Origin: Mangrovibacter phragmitis
GTDB taxonomy: Bacteria > Pseudomonadota > Gammaproteobacteria > Enterobacterales > Enterobacteriaceae
DNA length: 64,000 nucleotides
NCBI RefSeq assembly: GCF_001655675.1
Contig: NZ_LYRP01000033.1
Coordinates: 248,001 to 312,000, forward strand
Reading direction: 5' to 3'
A program made the translations under genes and the position numbers. Shown one piece after another: positions 1 through 8,904 of this stretch (position 1 is its first letter; every line of letters begins with the position of its first letter). The notes under the pieces are model-generated. The model worked only from the letters and a program-made list of their open reading frames with translations, made no database searches and was not told the DNA's origin.

Positions 1-535
1 TAATTCCTGCCACTCCGGCACCCGCCAGAATTGTCGTGCCAAATTTTCGGACACCAGGGAAACTGAGTAAAATCAAAGAAAGGCAGAATAACACCAGCAG
101 TACAATAGCAACTTTCTTAACATATATTATTTGTGTGCGGATCTTACGGGCGCGCAGATTATTCGAAAGGTTAATGTCATAGCGTATGAACAACATATCC
201 TGAACGACATTTGTCAGGCGAATTAAAACGGAACAAAATGATAATATAATAAATATATTGGCAGTTGATGTAATCAGGTTAAGGACGTTTGTGGGGATAT
301 TGATATAATGAACCCCAACATTGATTAATAGTAAGGGGAGGAACAGAAACATGGAGCCACGCAGATGCTTCTCCAGTGATTTGAAGAGCTTCCTGTCGCG
401 TTTCTGCCAGTAACGGATGACCCGGAGAAGTATAAACCGGGCCAGAAAACCTACTGCGAATGAGAGCGTGACCAGCAATAAAGCAGGTACCCATGATGGA
501 GCGTCAGATAACTCAATAAATAACAATTGCATCAT
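1..535 (-). CDS. MscS-family mechanosensitive channel, partial (N-terminal part)
   Basis: The gene reads leftward and runs off the window edge, leaving 178 residues without a stop. It starts at ATG 535, behind an AAGGG ribosome site, with a second Met directly after. Hydrophobic segments lie near residues 17-40, 61-78, 88-110 and 139-159. They are separated by a very basic linker and followed by a Gly/Ala-rich stretch (TTILAGAGVAGI) at the edge. In MscS-family channels that stretch opens the pore-lining helix, after a segment ending in a short VR/K turn as here. The role would be turgor release through the inner membrane. The family call rests on this layout alone, because the beta domain lies outside the window. 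The subfamily cannot be decided. Confidence 0.7.
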   Translation of the reverse strand, partial: MMQLLFIELSDAPSWVPALLLVTLSFAVGFLARFILLRVIRYWQKRDRKLFKSLEKHLRGSMFLFLPLLLINVGVHYINIPTNVLNLITSTANIFIILSFCSVLIRLTNVVQDMLFIRYDINLSNNLRARKIRTQIIYVKKVAIVLLVLFCLSLILLSFPGVRKFGTTILAGAGVAGI

Positions 536-895
536 TTTCCCTTATATCTGCTAACGACAATTGTTGTCAGCTAAGCCGCCAAAATCAGTAACCGTTGTCT
601 TCTTGCTTAACTGAGGAAGACATAATCGTGCAAATAAGTTTATGAAAAATTGAGGTAACTGGCTTACTACTCGGATAAATCACGTTTGCGTAAACCAGTT
701 TTCATGAGTAAATTTTTTCTAACTTACTGAAATTATGCGGAAAATTAATGTGCTCATTTGGTCGTAACTCTGTACAAAAACCTGCCGGTACTGCCCGTAT
801 GGGAGGAGTGCATAGTATGGGGCGTGGGGATCATGGGAGGTAAGTCGGCCCTGACCTGATAATGCACCCGGGCCGACATTTGACTGGGAGAATGC
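536..895. other. intergenic region, 360 bp
   Basis: No gene is seen. It would carry the promoter of the leftward channel gene and the 3' end region of the acyltransferase gene. It is AT-rich near 640-770, and I found no convincing hairpin or operator. Confidence 0.4.
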
Positions 896-1348
896 TTAAA
901 GCAATCGCAAAAGTTTTGCCGGGTTCCCCGCATAAATCCCTTTAACCAGTACAGGTTTAGTGACTACGCTACCGGCACCAATAACCGCGCCACTGCAAAT
1001 TTCTGTGGTCAGAATCGTTGCTCCGCTACCCACCGTAACTGCATTGCCTAATACAATCTGAATCCAGTTTTCAGCACAGGAATCAGGGCCACCCGTTTTG
1101 AACAGGTCATTAGCGAAAGTAACGCCATGGCCGATAAAACAGTCATCTCCCAGCGTAACATTTTCACAAATAAAGGTATGAGACTGAATTCTGCTTCTGT
1201 TGCCAATCACACAGCCTTTTTGAATTTCGACAAATGGTCCGATAAAGACGTCGTCACCCAATGTGCACTGATAAATATTGACAGGTGTTACTACCCTGAT
1301 ATTTTCGCCTTCAATGACATCACGTATACCACTTGCAAATACTTTCAT
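896..1348 (-). CDS. Left-handed beta-helix (hexapeptide) acyltransferase
   Basis: A 150-residue protein built of hexapeptide repeats (for example LGDDVFIGPFV, IGNRSRIQSH, LGDDCFIGHGVTF, IGAGSVVTKPV). Its ending, YAGNPAKLLR, is typical of WbbJ/WlbB-type sugar O- or N-acetyltransferases that act on nucleotide sugars or surface glycans. The ATG at 1348 is preferred over one at 1378, because a GGGAT ribosome site precedes it and the ten extra residues resemble nothing in the family. No other sugar-biosynthesis gene is adjacent, so the substrate is unknown. It may be a stray glycan-modifying enzyme. The fold is confident and the function is not. Confidence 0.75.
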   Translation of the reverse strand: MKVFASGIRDVIEGENIRVVTPVNIYQCTLGDDVFIGPFVEIQKGCVIGNRSRIQSHTFICENVTLGDDCFIGHGVTFANDLFKTGGPDSCAENWIQIVLGNAVTVGSGATILTTEICSGAVIGAGSVVTKPVLVKGIYAGNPAKLLRLL

Positions 1349-1675
1349 AGTTATCCCAGATGAACAAAGGTGTTTCAAGAATAGCGCGCAGAAGCCTGTT
1401 GGTTATTTTTCAGAATCCTGCGCTCGTAATTTTTACCTTGTGCCGCCAACTAAGGCGATACTGGTCGCCAGAGTGCACAACTGACCAACACAAACACCAT
1501 ACCTGACGCACAAATGACCTGTCTCATTCGTTGCCATCCTTCATTACTGTGCGGGGCTTCATACAACGGCTGATATAAAGTGTTAACCAGAGATAATTAC
1601 TGACGTTTATCATCAGCCGTTGGCAAGTGAATGTAACACCGCCGTGAGCCGTTACGCATTGCCTGGCAGAAAAAG
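1349..1675. other. intergenic region, 327 bp
   Basis: No supported gene is present. A 25-codon leftward frame (1450-1527) ends in a lipobox-like LVSC run but is too short to call. No clear terminator is seen. Confidence 0.35.
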
Positions 1676-1930
1676 TTAATTTCTCGCATAAGCTTTTCGA
1701 ACATGAATGAGTTCAGCAAGAGTGATGGCTGGCCTTAGCATCAACTGCATGCTGCCAACCACAAATAGCCATGTTCCGTCAGTCATCAGGGCGTCATAGA
1801 AGAAGAAAATACTGCCAATCAGAAACCATAACGCTATCAGTAAATCGTTTAATGCGCCTAACGCCCGGTAACGCCGTTTGATAATGATATGCTCGGCACC
1901 GAAGTCTATTTCTGCTTCTCGCTTTCGCAT
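1676..1930 (-). CDS. YrhK-domain small membrane protein
   Basis: An 84-residue protein with a charged N-terminus (MRKREAEIDFGAEHIIIKRRY) followed by two hydrophobic segments, at about 28-45 and 53-68. This matches the YrhK-like domain, found alone or in pairs in bacterial inner-membrane proteins of unknown function. The conserved sense of the domain is the tract RYRALGALNDLLIALWFLIG, followed by a second helix. It stands alone, with gaps of roughly 300 bp on both sides. No function can be assigned. Confidence 0.65.
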   Translation of the reverse strand: MRKREAEIDFGAEHIIIKRRYRALGALNDLLIALWFLIGSIFFFYDALMTDGTWLFVVGSMQLMLRPAITLAELIHVRKAYARN

Positions 1931-2229
1931 CTATCCCCCACGCTTAATTGCTTTGATTGTCTTAATAAAATTACACTCTGATTGCGAGTGTTTCTGACTC
2001 CGGATGTAACAGAATGTTAGAGTATGCTGCCCGGTGGGCTGTCACGCATGCGTAATATTCGTTCTGGCACGCTTCTGGCACTAAAAGGACAGACAAAACT
2101 TTATGCTCATCTCTCAAACAATGCCTGACCCGGACTCGTTTATGTGAAATCCGGGTGAAGGACGGACACAGAGAGGTCGCAGCCGTGCTGGCTTACGAAT
2201 GTTTTTCTGGTTGTTATGTAACCCGGTTT
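1931..2229. other. intergenic region, about 300 bp
   Basis: No gene is seen. A short direct repeat TTCTGGCAC occurs twice near 2070-2090. Otherwise the stretch is featureless. Confidence 0.3.
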
Positions 2230-2589
2230 TTATCTTTCTTTCGGGGGTGCCGAATGCTGATAGCAATATTTCTTTCTGTACTGATGTGGCGGAAGATTAT
2301 ATCGTTGACGAAACGCCCTGTTTAATGATTGTTGCGAGTCAAAGCCAAACCGTATCGCCAGGTTTATCAATGAATCGTCTGACTTAATAAGTTCCTCAGC
2401 AATAAGGTATAACTTTCGCTCTCTGATAAATGCCCCAAGGCACTGACCTGTTTCTGTGAAAAATAATCGTTGCAAGTGCCATTTTGAATACCCGGATTTA
2501 ATGGCTACGTCATCTAATTTGAGTGGTGACTCGATATTGTCATTTATCCAGGTAATTAAGTCTGCTATAAATTCTGTTCTGCTATTCAT
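2230..2589 (-). CDS. MarA/SoxS/RamA-like AraC-type regulator
   Basis: A 119-residue single-domain regulator with both AraC helix-turn-helix units. The first contains SGYSKWHLQRLF, nearly identical in wording to the first recognition helix of RamA/MarA. The second contains FGFDSQQSLNRAFRQRY, followed by PPHQYRKK. There is no ligand-binding domain, as expected for MarA-type proteins, which are controlled by abundance and activate efflux and stress genes through marboxes. It lies 114 bp downstream of the HlyD/DUF1656/FUSC efflux operon on the same strand, so it may be cotranscribed with it or may control it. Its C-terminus (HSAPPKER) is a little longer than in MarA. Confidence 0.85.
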   Translation of the reverse strand: MNSRTEFIADLITWINDNIESPLKLDDVAIKSGYSKWHLQRLFFTETGQCLGAFIRERKLYLIAEELIKSDDSLINLAIRFGFDSQQSLNRAFRQRYNLPPHQYRKKYCYQHSAPPKER

Positions 2590-2703
2590 AAGGTAATACC
2601 AGAGTTAATTTATTGAGGGAATATATACTTATCTGCACCATAAATTCAGAAACTAAAAATATTGCTGTCGGGTATATCTCTCCAGTTGAGAAAATACCTG
2701 CCA

Positions 2704-3567
2704 TTATGGTGTGACGGATATACTGGCTGATAACCCTGCCACCAGTTCAACCCCTTTCGGCAGGGTGTCGATATGAATCCGAACCGGAATGCGCTGCGCA
2801 AGCCTTACCCAGCTAAATGTTGGATCAACATCTGGCAGGCCAAGCTGACCCGTCGCGTCATTATTATCACCTATCCCACGCCCGATACTCTCTACATGCC
2901 CCGTGATAACCGAGTCAAACCCCATCAGCGAAATGTGCGCCATATTTCCCACATGAATATGGCGCAACCGGGTTTCTTCGAAATAGCCAACTACCCAGAA
3001 ACTATGGGCATCAATGATAGCAACTTTAGTTTCTCCTTCTGTGGCATAGTCTCCGGGGTGAAGCCGCAAGTGCGTGACATAGCCCGCAACCGGCGAACGA
3101 ACAGTGGCATGAGCCAAATTCAGCTCGGCAAGTTCCAGCGCGGCCAGCGCACCATGATAATTGGCTGCAGCCACGCTGGCTGCACTGGTTGTTTGCTGTA
3201 AATCCTCGCCGGAAACCATCCTTTTTATCTGAGTGCGCCGCCTGGCTGCATCCTGACGCATCAACATCTCATGACGTTTGGCCTCAACGTCTGCCTGTGC
3301 GCTGACAACTGCCAGCTTAAGCCAGTGTGGGTCAATGGAGTAAAGAACATCACCACGATTAACCCACTGATTATCACGCACTGCCACGTTAAGCACCGGC
3401 CCGGAGACATCCGGCGCAATCTGCACCACCTCCGCGCGAACCCTGCCATCGCGTGTCCAGGGCGTTTGCGCATAATGTTTCCAGCAAATAAAAGCCAGCA
3501 GAGTGGATATCGCCACGACACTGAGTGTCAGCGCATAGCGGCTCAATAGAGACAGTAATGATTTCAT
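2704..3567 (-). CDS. HlyD-family membrane fusion protein of an AaeA-like efflux pump
   Basis: A 287-residue periplasmic adaptor. It has one N-terminal membrane anchor (about residues 8-28), then TRDGRVRAEVVQIAPDVSG, the lipoyl-like half-motif typical of AaeA/EmrA proteins. A short helical hairpin follows, then the second lipoyl half (ATVRSPVAGYVTHLRLHPGDY) and a beta-barrel domain. Its start overlaps the stop of the DUF1656 gene (ATGA), so translation is coupled. With the FUSC permease it should form a pump for aromatic carboxylic acids or related weak acids. E. coli AaeA (p-hydroxybenzoate efflux) is the nearest named relative I can offer. The substrate here is inferred. Confidence 0.88.
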   Translation of the reverse strand: MKSLLSLLSRYALTLSVVAISTLLAFICWKHYAQTPWTRDGRVRAEVVQIAPDVSGPVLNVAVRDNQWVNRGDVLYSIDPHWLKLAVVSAQADVEAKRHEMLMRQDAARRRTQIKRMVSGEDLQQTTSAASVAAANYHGALAALELAELNLAHATVRSPVAGYVTHLRLHPGDYATEGETKVAIIDAHSFWVVGYFEETRLRHIHVGNMAHISLMGFDSVITGHVESIGRGIGDNNDATGQLGLPDVDPTFSWVRLAQRIPVRIHIDTLPKGVELVAGLSASISVTP

Positions 3568-3782
3568 GTGAGTAACCCCAACGTGGTCAGGCCCTGCAGC
3601 AGCAGGTAAAAAGTAACAATAACAGTGGAAAGTTCGAGTAGTGGGCGAAACGGCAGGCGGCGGTAAACCCGGCTGCGGGTGAACAGCGGCACAAGTAATA
3701 GTGTGCAGGCCAGCGCGAAGAGAGCGATCACCAGCAGGCCAGGAATAAAAACGCCCCCGATATTGATGTCATTGATCATCAA
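3564..3782 (-). CDS. DUF1656 (AaeX-like) small membrane protein
   Basis: A 72-residue protein with two hydrophobic segments (about 12-33 and 47-69) around a basic loop (RSRVYRRLPFRPLLE). It opens with the DINIGGVFIPG signature of DUF1656/AaeX proteins. Genes of this family almost always lie between FUSC and HlyD genes, as here. The start overlaps the FUSC gene by 14 bp and the stop overlaps the HlyD gene by 4 bp, so the three form one tightly coupled operon. The molecular role of DUF1656 is not established. Confidence 0.85.
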   Translation of the reverse strand: MMINDINIGGVFIPGLLVIALFALACTLLLVPLFTRSRVYRRLPFRPLLELSTVIVTFYLLLQGLTTLGLLT

Positions 3783-5808
3783 CAGGTTCCCTATTCTGAT
3801 TACGGATTACGCAGTACAAATCAACCAACCGGAAAACATACTGGCGCGATGGTTCATCGGTTGCAGGTAAGCTGTGCTCCATGAGAGTGGCAAGTTGCTG
3901 AAGTAAGATGCCGGTGTCTGCCGGACGAACAAGGAGCGTGAACAATTCAGTTATTCCAGGGTTCTTATGGGAATCATATCGGCGTATGCGCATCACACTG
4001 AGCCCCACGCGCAGTGCGTGTAACAGGCGATGCTGCGCCCATTCTGGTGACCGCCCACTGCGCTGTAAACGCGGTAGCAGTAAGGCTGCCCGGTCAATCA
4101 TCATGTTGGTCCAGTGGGTTTCGTCGATATTCAGTACGCCTTTCACACTGCGGCGAATATCGCGCTGGCAAAGTTTCAGCAGGCGGTTTACCGCCGTATC
4201 TGCCTGTATGGTTTGCAGAAGACTCATCCCAACCACGGCAAAGCCGGCTGAAAAGAAGAGGGCAATGGCAGTGTTAACCGCTACGGAAAAATCTCCGCTG
4301 TAGTGCGCACCCAGTTCGCACAAGATGGGCAGTGTCAGGGTTATTCCCATCGCCATAAAAGTGGTTGGCGGCCTTGCCTGGAGCGAACCGGCAAACAAAT
4401 AGACTGGAGCAAAGACCGCTACCAGCACGGTGAAATTACTGACTTGGGGGAGCAGGGCAAAACTGTAAATCAGGCTAAGCACAACCCCCCAGACCGAGCC
4501 AATAATGTATTTCACAATATGCGGGGCGGGCGTATCGAAGCTACCAAACAGTGTGCAAAAAACCCCAAGGAGAGAGACTGCCGTGACGCCATCCTGCCAG
4601 CCAGAAAAAATCCAGACCAGGCAGCCACTCAGAATGATGGAGAAAGCCCCCAGGGCTGAGCGAAACGCACTGAGGGCGTCGCGGTGGAATACGTAGCCTT
4701 TCACTGTATTTGTTTCTGCTGGCCCGTCCGCAGGCCTCGTGTCATAAATGGCATCAGAAAGGCGACCGCACTGCTGTACCAGCTCAATAGCTTCAGCCAG
4801 GTAGTGCACAAGACTGACCTGTAAAGCATCGTCGAGCGTCAGGACCTGAGTTGCATACCGGCACAGCAGTTGTTCACTGCGTTTTTTGAGGGATTCAGCC
4901 GCGTTGTTACCTGCCCTTCCATTATTACCGACAAGCCAGGTCCGGACATCGTCAAGCAGTGTTTGCATATCGACTGGCATCACGGGCATCAGCACAAGGC
5001 GGTCGTGTAACTCACAGTTGACAATGATTAACCGCGCCAGACGGTCGTGGATCCCTTTTCTGGCCTGCCGCACTGGTACAGAGAGCGCAAAGTCATAGGG
5101 AATGTGATGGCTGATGCCTTGCAGAAATTGCAGAGCCAGTGCTGTATGCAGAGGAACAGAAACTGCATCTGGTTTGCGCGCTAAGGTGTCCGCAACCCGT
5201 TGCCGCGCCGCCTGTAACGTTTGCGATAGTTTGCTGTTAAACAAGGCAGAGATTCGTGCCGGTAACACATAGCGATGAATCAACGCTGCGCAGAATATTC
5301 CAATGATTATCTCCTGTACCCGTACTATGGCGATGTGAAAAATCGCGCCCGGGTCGGAAACTGCGGGAAAACCAATCAGGCTCGCGGTGTAACCTGCCAG
5401 TACAAAACTGTAGGCGCGGGGTGTACGTTCCAGAAGTGACAAATAGAGGCAGAAGGTTATCCAGGCGGCCAGTATCACACTGCAAAAAACAGGCATATTC
5501 ACGAATGTGGGCACGATTAACACCGTCATGCCTGCACCCACTACAGTGCCTGCCAGGCGGTACAGGCACCGGCTCAGCGATGCGCCGACAGAGGTTTGTG
5601 AAACGATATAAACGGTGATGATTGCCCAGGAAGGCCTGTCCAGGCCTATCGACAGGGCAATATAGTATGCGAGCATCGCTGCGATGAAGCTCTTCGCGGA
5701 GTAGATCAACGCGCTGGCATCATTCAATAGTGTGGTGGTCGCCGCACGGTGTAAACGATGGCTTATCGCGTGTAAAAAATGAAAGTGGCTAACGTTGGTT
5801 TTGTTCAT
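3769..5808 (-). CDS. FUSC-family (AaeB/fusaric acid resistance-like) inner-membrane efflux protein
   Basis: A 679-residue protein with two blocks of membrane segments (roughly residues 35-175 and 370-525), each followed by a soluble region. This is the duplicated layout of the FUSC/AaeB family, at the usual length. Motifs include SIGLDRPSWAIITVYIVSQ near residue 55, typical of the first FUSC helix bundle. It is first in the operon, ahead of DUF1656 and HlyD genes. A cupin-AraC regulator is transcribed divergently 77 bp away and probably controls the pump. The pump would export an organic acid. No outer-membrane component is encoded nearby. Confidence 0.88.
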   Translation of the reverse strand: MNKTNVSHFHFLHAISHRLHRAATTTLLNDASALIYSAKSFIAAMLAYYIALSIGLDRPSWAIITVYIVSQTSVGASLSRCLYRLAGTVVGAGMTVLIVPTFVNMPVFCSVILAAWITFCLYLSLLERTPRAYSFVLAGYTASLIGFPAVSDPGAIFHIAIVRVQEIIIGIFCAALIHRYVLPARISALFNSKLSQTLQAARQRVADTLARKPDAVSVPLHTALALQFLQGISHHIPYDFALSVPVRQARKGIHDRLARLIIVNCELHDRLVLMPVMPVDMQTLLDDVRTWLVGNNGRAGNNAAESLKKRSEQLLCRYATQVLTLDDALQVSLVHYLAEAIELVQQCGRLSDAIYDTRPADGPAETNTVKGYVFHRDALSAFRSALGAFSIILSGCLVWIFSGWQDGVTAVSLLGVFCTLFGSFDTPAPHIVKYIIGSVWGVVLSLIYSFALLPQVSNFTVLVAVFAPVYLFAGSLQARPPTTFMAMGITLTLPILCELGAHYSGDFSVAVNTAIALFFSAGFAVVGMSLLQTIQADTAVNRLLKLCQRDIRRSVKGVLNIDETHWTNMMIDRAALLLPRLQRSGRSPEWAQHRLLHALRVGLSVMRIRRYDSHKNPGITELFTLLVRPADTGILLQQLATLMEHSLPATDEPSRQYVFRLVDLYCVIRNQNREPVDDQ

Positions 5809-5885
5809 GCCGAAGATTATTACCGGCTTGCGTATATGCTTAAATACTCTATTCTGTCAAAAAATACCTAAATGTGGTCAATTGT

Positions 5886-6695
5886 ATGTCCCGCTCACTC
5901 GCCAATACGTTGTTTGACCCGGATTCCACGTCTTGCCCCGCTGTGGCACGACATCTGGATTTTGTTGATTACGCAGCAGAAGTGCCGGTGCATACGCATC
6001 GCAAAGGGCAGTTGATTATTGCCCTGTATGGCGCGGTAATTTGCCGTGCTGAAAATGATATCTGGATAGTGCCGCCCGACTGTGCCGTCTGGATCCCCGG
6101 TGGTATTGCACACAGTGCGAAAGCCACCTGGAATGCACATCTCAATTATCTGTTTATTGAACCGGGTGCCGCCGCACTGCCCGAACGATGCTGCACGCTG
6201 GCGATTTCCGGGCTTATTAAAGAACTGGTTGATCGCCTGACTCAGGAAGGTGTTGATTATTCATCAGAAAGCCATGTCGCCAGACTGACCAGGGTGACAC
6301 TTGATGAGTTAGCCACCATGCCACAACAGAAACTGAGTCTGCCTGTGTCGTCTCACCCGAAAATCCGCACTATGGCCGACGTTCTGGTCAGTCACCCTGA
6401 TGACCGCAGCACCTTAACAACCTGGGCAAAAAGACTGGCACTTAGCGAACGCTCGCTGGCGCGTTTAATGGTGCGGGAAACGGGCTTGTCTTTTGGGCGC
6501 TGGCGCCAGCAACTACATTTGATTATTGCCCTGCAGGAGCTGGCGAGTGGTGTCTCGGTACAAAATGTGGCGATAAAATTAGGATATGAATCGGTCAATG
6601 CGTTTATCACCATGTTCCGCAAAGTGATGGGAAGCACGCCCGCGCATTACTTTTCTGAGCGAAAAATAAGCGCACACCAGACTCATGCCCCATGA
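5886..6695 (+). CDS. AraC-family regulator with cupin sensor domain
   Basis: About 269 residues. An N-terminal cupin-like domain contains the VPVHTHRKGQLI metal or ligand pocket motif and WIVPPDCAVWIPGG. A C-terminal AraC double helix-turn-helix follows (RLALSERSLARLMVRETGLSFGRW, then KLGYESVNAFITMFRKVMG). The arrangement resembles NimR/YdeO-type regulators that control a neighbouring transporter. It is divergent from the FUSC efflux operon, so it is the natural candidate for its local regulator. A GTG four codons upstream (5874) is possible, but the ATG at 5886 reads more naturally. The inducer is unknown. Confidence 0.85.
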   Translation: MSRSLANTLFDPDSTSCPAVARHLDFVDYAAEVPVHTHRKGQLIIALYGAVICRAENDIWIVPPDCAVWIPGGIAHSAKATWNAHLNYLFIEPGAAALPERCCTLAISGLIKELVDRLTQEGVDYSSESHVARLTRVTLDELATMPQQKLSLPVSSHPKIRTMADVLVSHPDDRSTLTTWAKRLALSERSLARLMVRETGLSFGRWRQQLHLIIALQELASGVSVQNVAIKLGYESVNAFITMFRKVMGSTPAHYFSERKISAHQTHAP

Positions 6696-6910
6696 AAACA
6701 GGTTATCAGTACACACTGTTAACATCTTTTGTCATATTCATCGTCGTTATAGAGGCCTGGCAGATAAGTGTTCAGGCCGTTGACAAAGTCAATCATGCGG
6801 GCGAGTTACCCTGGAAAAGCGTAGTAACGCTCTGGCATGGGGAATTCTATTTACGAATAAAATCCACAAATGCGCGCAGCGCCGTGGGCAGATGCCGCCG
6901 CCCGGAATAG
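6692..6910 (+). CDS. unrecognised short membrane-anchored ORF, doubtful
   Basis: A 72-codon frame whose ATG overlaps the AraC stop codon (CCATGA), as in coupled genes. It has one hydrophobic segment near residues 8-24, then AWQISVQAVDKVNHAGELPW. Its last 20 codons run antisense into the end of the LysR gene and turn Arg/Ser-rich, which looks non-coding. It may be the 5' stump of a broken gene coupled to the regulator. I do not recognise it. Confidence 0.25.
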   Translation: MKTGYQYTLLTSFVIFIVVIEAWQISVQAVDKVNHAGELPWKSVVTLWHGEFYLRIKSTNARSAVGRCRRPE

Positions 6911-7728
6911 TAGAGAAAAAAACGGCCTGGCGGCGTACTAAAAGCTTCCAGTAAAGAAACCAGCCTGCCTTCAGCTAAATCCTCTCTCACCATTGCTTCA
7001 TAGAGGTAGGCAATACCTGCACCGTCGCGTGCAGCCTGGACCATCAGCATATCGTCGTCGAATACCAGGGGGCCAGAAACGGCGATGGACTGCGGCTTAC
7101 CGGCAACCAAAAATTCCCAGTTATAGTAATGACCGCCTGGAAAGCGGCGACAAATACAGGCATGATTCAGCAGGTCTGTCGGTATGTTTGGCGCATTATA
7201 CGCATTCAGATATGACGGTGCGGCAATGCAGACAAAGCGTTGCGAGGGACCGACAGGCACAGCGACCATATCTCCGGCCAGACTCTCGCCGAAACGGATG
7301 CCTGCGTCGAAGCCATCATCCACAATATCGACCAGACCATCGTCGGTCACAACGTCGACTTTCACTCTGGGATACTTCGCCACGAAACCCGGTAATATTG
7401 CTGACAGTACCAACCAGGCTGCCGGGCGCGGTACATTCAGACGAAGCGTTCCTGTTGGTACAGCCTGTAATGCCGTCACATCGGAGAGGGCATCGGCCAC
7501 ATCGCGGAGAGCAGGTGCGAGCCGGGCCAGCAGACGGTGGCCTGCCTCTGTTGGCGTTACGCTACGTGTGGTGCGATGGAGTAGTCGCACACCCAGACGT
7601 TCTTCAAGCCCGCGCAGGGCATGGCTCAGCGCTGAAGCAGATACCCCCCTTTCAGCGGCAGCCTTGCGGAAACTTCTGTGCCGTGCAACGGCTTCAAAGG
7701 CATCCAGTTCATGGAGATCGATTGTCAT
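6847..7728 (-). CDS. LysR-family regulator (divergent from aldo/keto reductase)
   Basis: A 293-residue LysR protein. The winged helix is at about 5-65 (FEAVARHRSFRKAAAERGVS, then ALSHALRGLEERLGVRLLHR and TPTEAGHRLL). An effector domain follows, with GTLRLNVPR and a typical C-terminus ending in FVDFIRK. It is divergent from the aldo/keto reductase gene 102 bp away and most likely regulates it. The wording places it in the group of LysR proteins that govern oxidoreductase genes in enterobacteria and pseudomonads. The effector is unknown. Confidence 0.88.
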   Translation of the reverse strand: MTIDLHELDAFEAVARHRSFRKAAAERGVSASALSHALRGLEERLGVRLLHRTTRSVTPTEAGHRLLARLAPALRDVADALSDVTALQAVPTGTLRLNVPRPAAWLVLSAILPGFVAKYPRVKVDVVTDDGLVDIVDDGFDAGIRFGESLAGDMVAVPVGPSQRFVCIAAPSYLNAYNAPNIPTDLLNHACICRRFPGGHYYNWEFLVAGKPQSIAVSGPLVFDDDMLMVQAARDGAGIAYLYEAMVREDLAEGRLVSLLEAFSTPPGRFFLYYSGRRHLPTALRAFVDFIRK

Positions 7729-7759
7729 ATTAATGAGAAATATTCAGTAGTTCATAAAA

Positions 7760-7775
7760 GATAACATAGCTTATC
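7760..7775. promoter_or_regulatory. candidate LysR operator (inverted repeat) between LysR and AKR genes
   Basis: GATAACATAGCTTATC is an interrupted palindrome (GATAA, six bases, TTATC) in the 102-bp divergent gap. It resembles a T-N11-A LysR box. Its position upstream of the reductase fits an activator site. This is sequence shape only. Confidence 0.35.
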
Positions 7776-7830
7776 GTCTCATATATGGCGTGCCACAATG
7801 AAGTTGTCTAATTCATTGGGAAATTAAACG

Positions 7831-8844
7831 ATGCAACAGAACAAATTGGGCAATGCCGATTTCACTATTTCTCCTGTCGGCCTGGGAACCTGGGCCATCG
7901 CAGGGGCGGGCTGGGAATTTGGCTGGGGAGCGCAGGATGACGCTGAAAGTCTGGCTGCGCTGGAGTATGCAGTAGAAAGGGGAGTTAACTGGATAGATAC
8001 CGCTGCCGTTTACGGCCTGGGGCACGCAGAGGAAATTGTCGGGCAGCTTTTGCGCCGGGTGCCGGCTTCGCGTCGTCCGTTGGTATTCACAAAAGGCAGT
8101 CTGGTTTGGGATCCGGCAACTCGGCAGATTTCGCATTCACTGGCACCAGACTCGTTGGCCAGAGAAATTGACGAAAGCCTGCGCCGCCTGCGTACAGAAA
8201 CCATTGACTTGTATCAGATCCACTGGCCTGCTTTTCCTGCAGGCGGACCGGATGACGGCATTGAGGCCGCACTTGCTGCGGTAGACAAAGCACGTAAGCA
8301 GGGGAAGGTGCGTGCTATCGGTGTCTCCAATTTCGATGTGGCGCAACTCAAACGAGCACAGGCAGTGACGGATATTGACTCACTACAGCCGCCTTATTCG
8401 GCGCTTATGCGTGAGGCAGAGTCCGACATCCTGCCATTCTGCGAGCAGACGAACACCGGCATTATCGCTTATTCAACTTTGCAATCGGGCCTGTTGAGCG
8501 GGGCAATGACGCGTGAGCGGATTGCCAGCCTCCCCGATGATGACTGGCGTAAATTCCGAAGTCCTGACTTTAAGGAACCGCGCCTGACCAGGAACCTTGC
8601 GCTGGTTGAAACCTTCCGTCGGATTGGTGAACGCCACGGTCTGTCACCTGCGGCTGTAGCGATTGCGTGGGTGCTGAGACAACCAGCTGTATCCGGCGCG
8701 ATAGTCGGTGCACGCCGTCCGGCGCAAATTGACGGATTGCTTGGCGCAGCAGAGTTCAGACTGAGCGAGGATGAACTGACCGAAATTGTCCCGTTTCTGC
8801 CCGAAGGAATGGGTACTAATGTGCCTGAGGCCGCTGCCTCCTGA
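7831..8844 (+). CDS. Aldo/keto reductase
   Basis: A 337-residue (alpha/beta)8 NADPH-dependent reductase. The AKR tetrad is visible: Asp in NWIDTAAVYG (about 52), Tyr five residues later, Lys in VFTKGS (about 90) and His in YQIHW (about 130). The phosphate-binding end reads AIVGARRPAQIDGLLGAAEF. It belongs to the Tas/YajO/YhdN-like AKR branch by overall wording. The RBS is weak, with a GGGAAATTAAACG spacer before the ATG. It is divergent from its probable LysR regulator. The substrate is likely an aldehyde or ketone and cannot be specified. Confidence 0.9.
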   Translation: MQQNKLGNADFTISPVGLGTWAIAGAGWEFGWGAQDDAESLAALEYAVERGVNWIDTAAVYGLGHAEEIVGQLLRRVPASRRPLVFTKGSLVWDPATRQISHSLAPDSLAREIDESLRRLRTETIDLYQIHWPAFPAGGPDDGIEAALAAVDKARKQGKVRAIGVSNFDVAQLKRAQAVTDIDSLQPPYSALMREAESDILPFCEQTNTGIIAYSTLQSGLLSGAMTRERIASLPDDDWRKFRSPDFKEPRLTRNLALVETFRRIGERHGLSPAAVAIAWVLRQPAVSGAIVGARRPAQIDGLLGAAEFRLSEDELTEIVPFLPEGMGTNVPEAAAS

Positions 8845-8858
8845 ACCGCATCGAAACA

Positions 8859-8889
8859 CTGCCATTCACATAACATCAATGAATGGCAG
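8859..8889. terminator. inverted repeat between convergent genes, probable bidirectional terminator
   Basis: CTGCCATTCA and TGAATGGCAG form a perfect 10-bp stem with an 11-base loop between the convergent reductase and oxidoreductase genes. No long T run follows on either strand. Confidence 0.55.
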
Positions 8890-8904
8890 GCAGGTGAAGC
8901 GAGA

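Noticed and set aside
1450-1527. 25-codon leftward frame ending in a lipobox-like LVSC segment, with AAGGATG upstream
   Set aside because: It is too short and unsupported by any recognisable family. An entericidin-like gene would need the residues after the Cys, and only eight follow.
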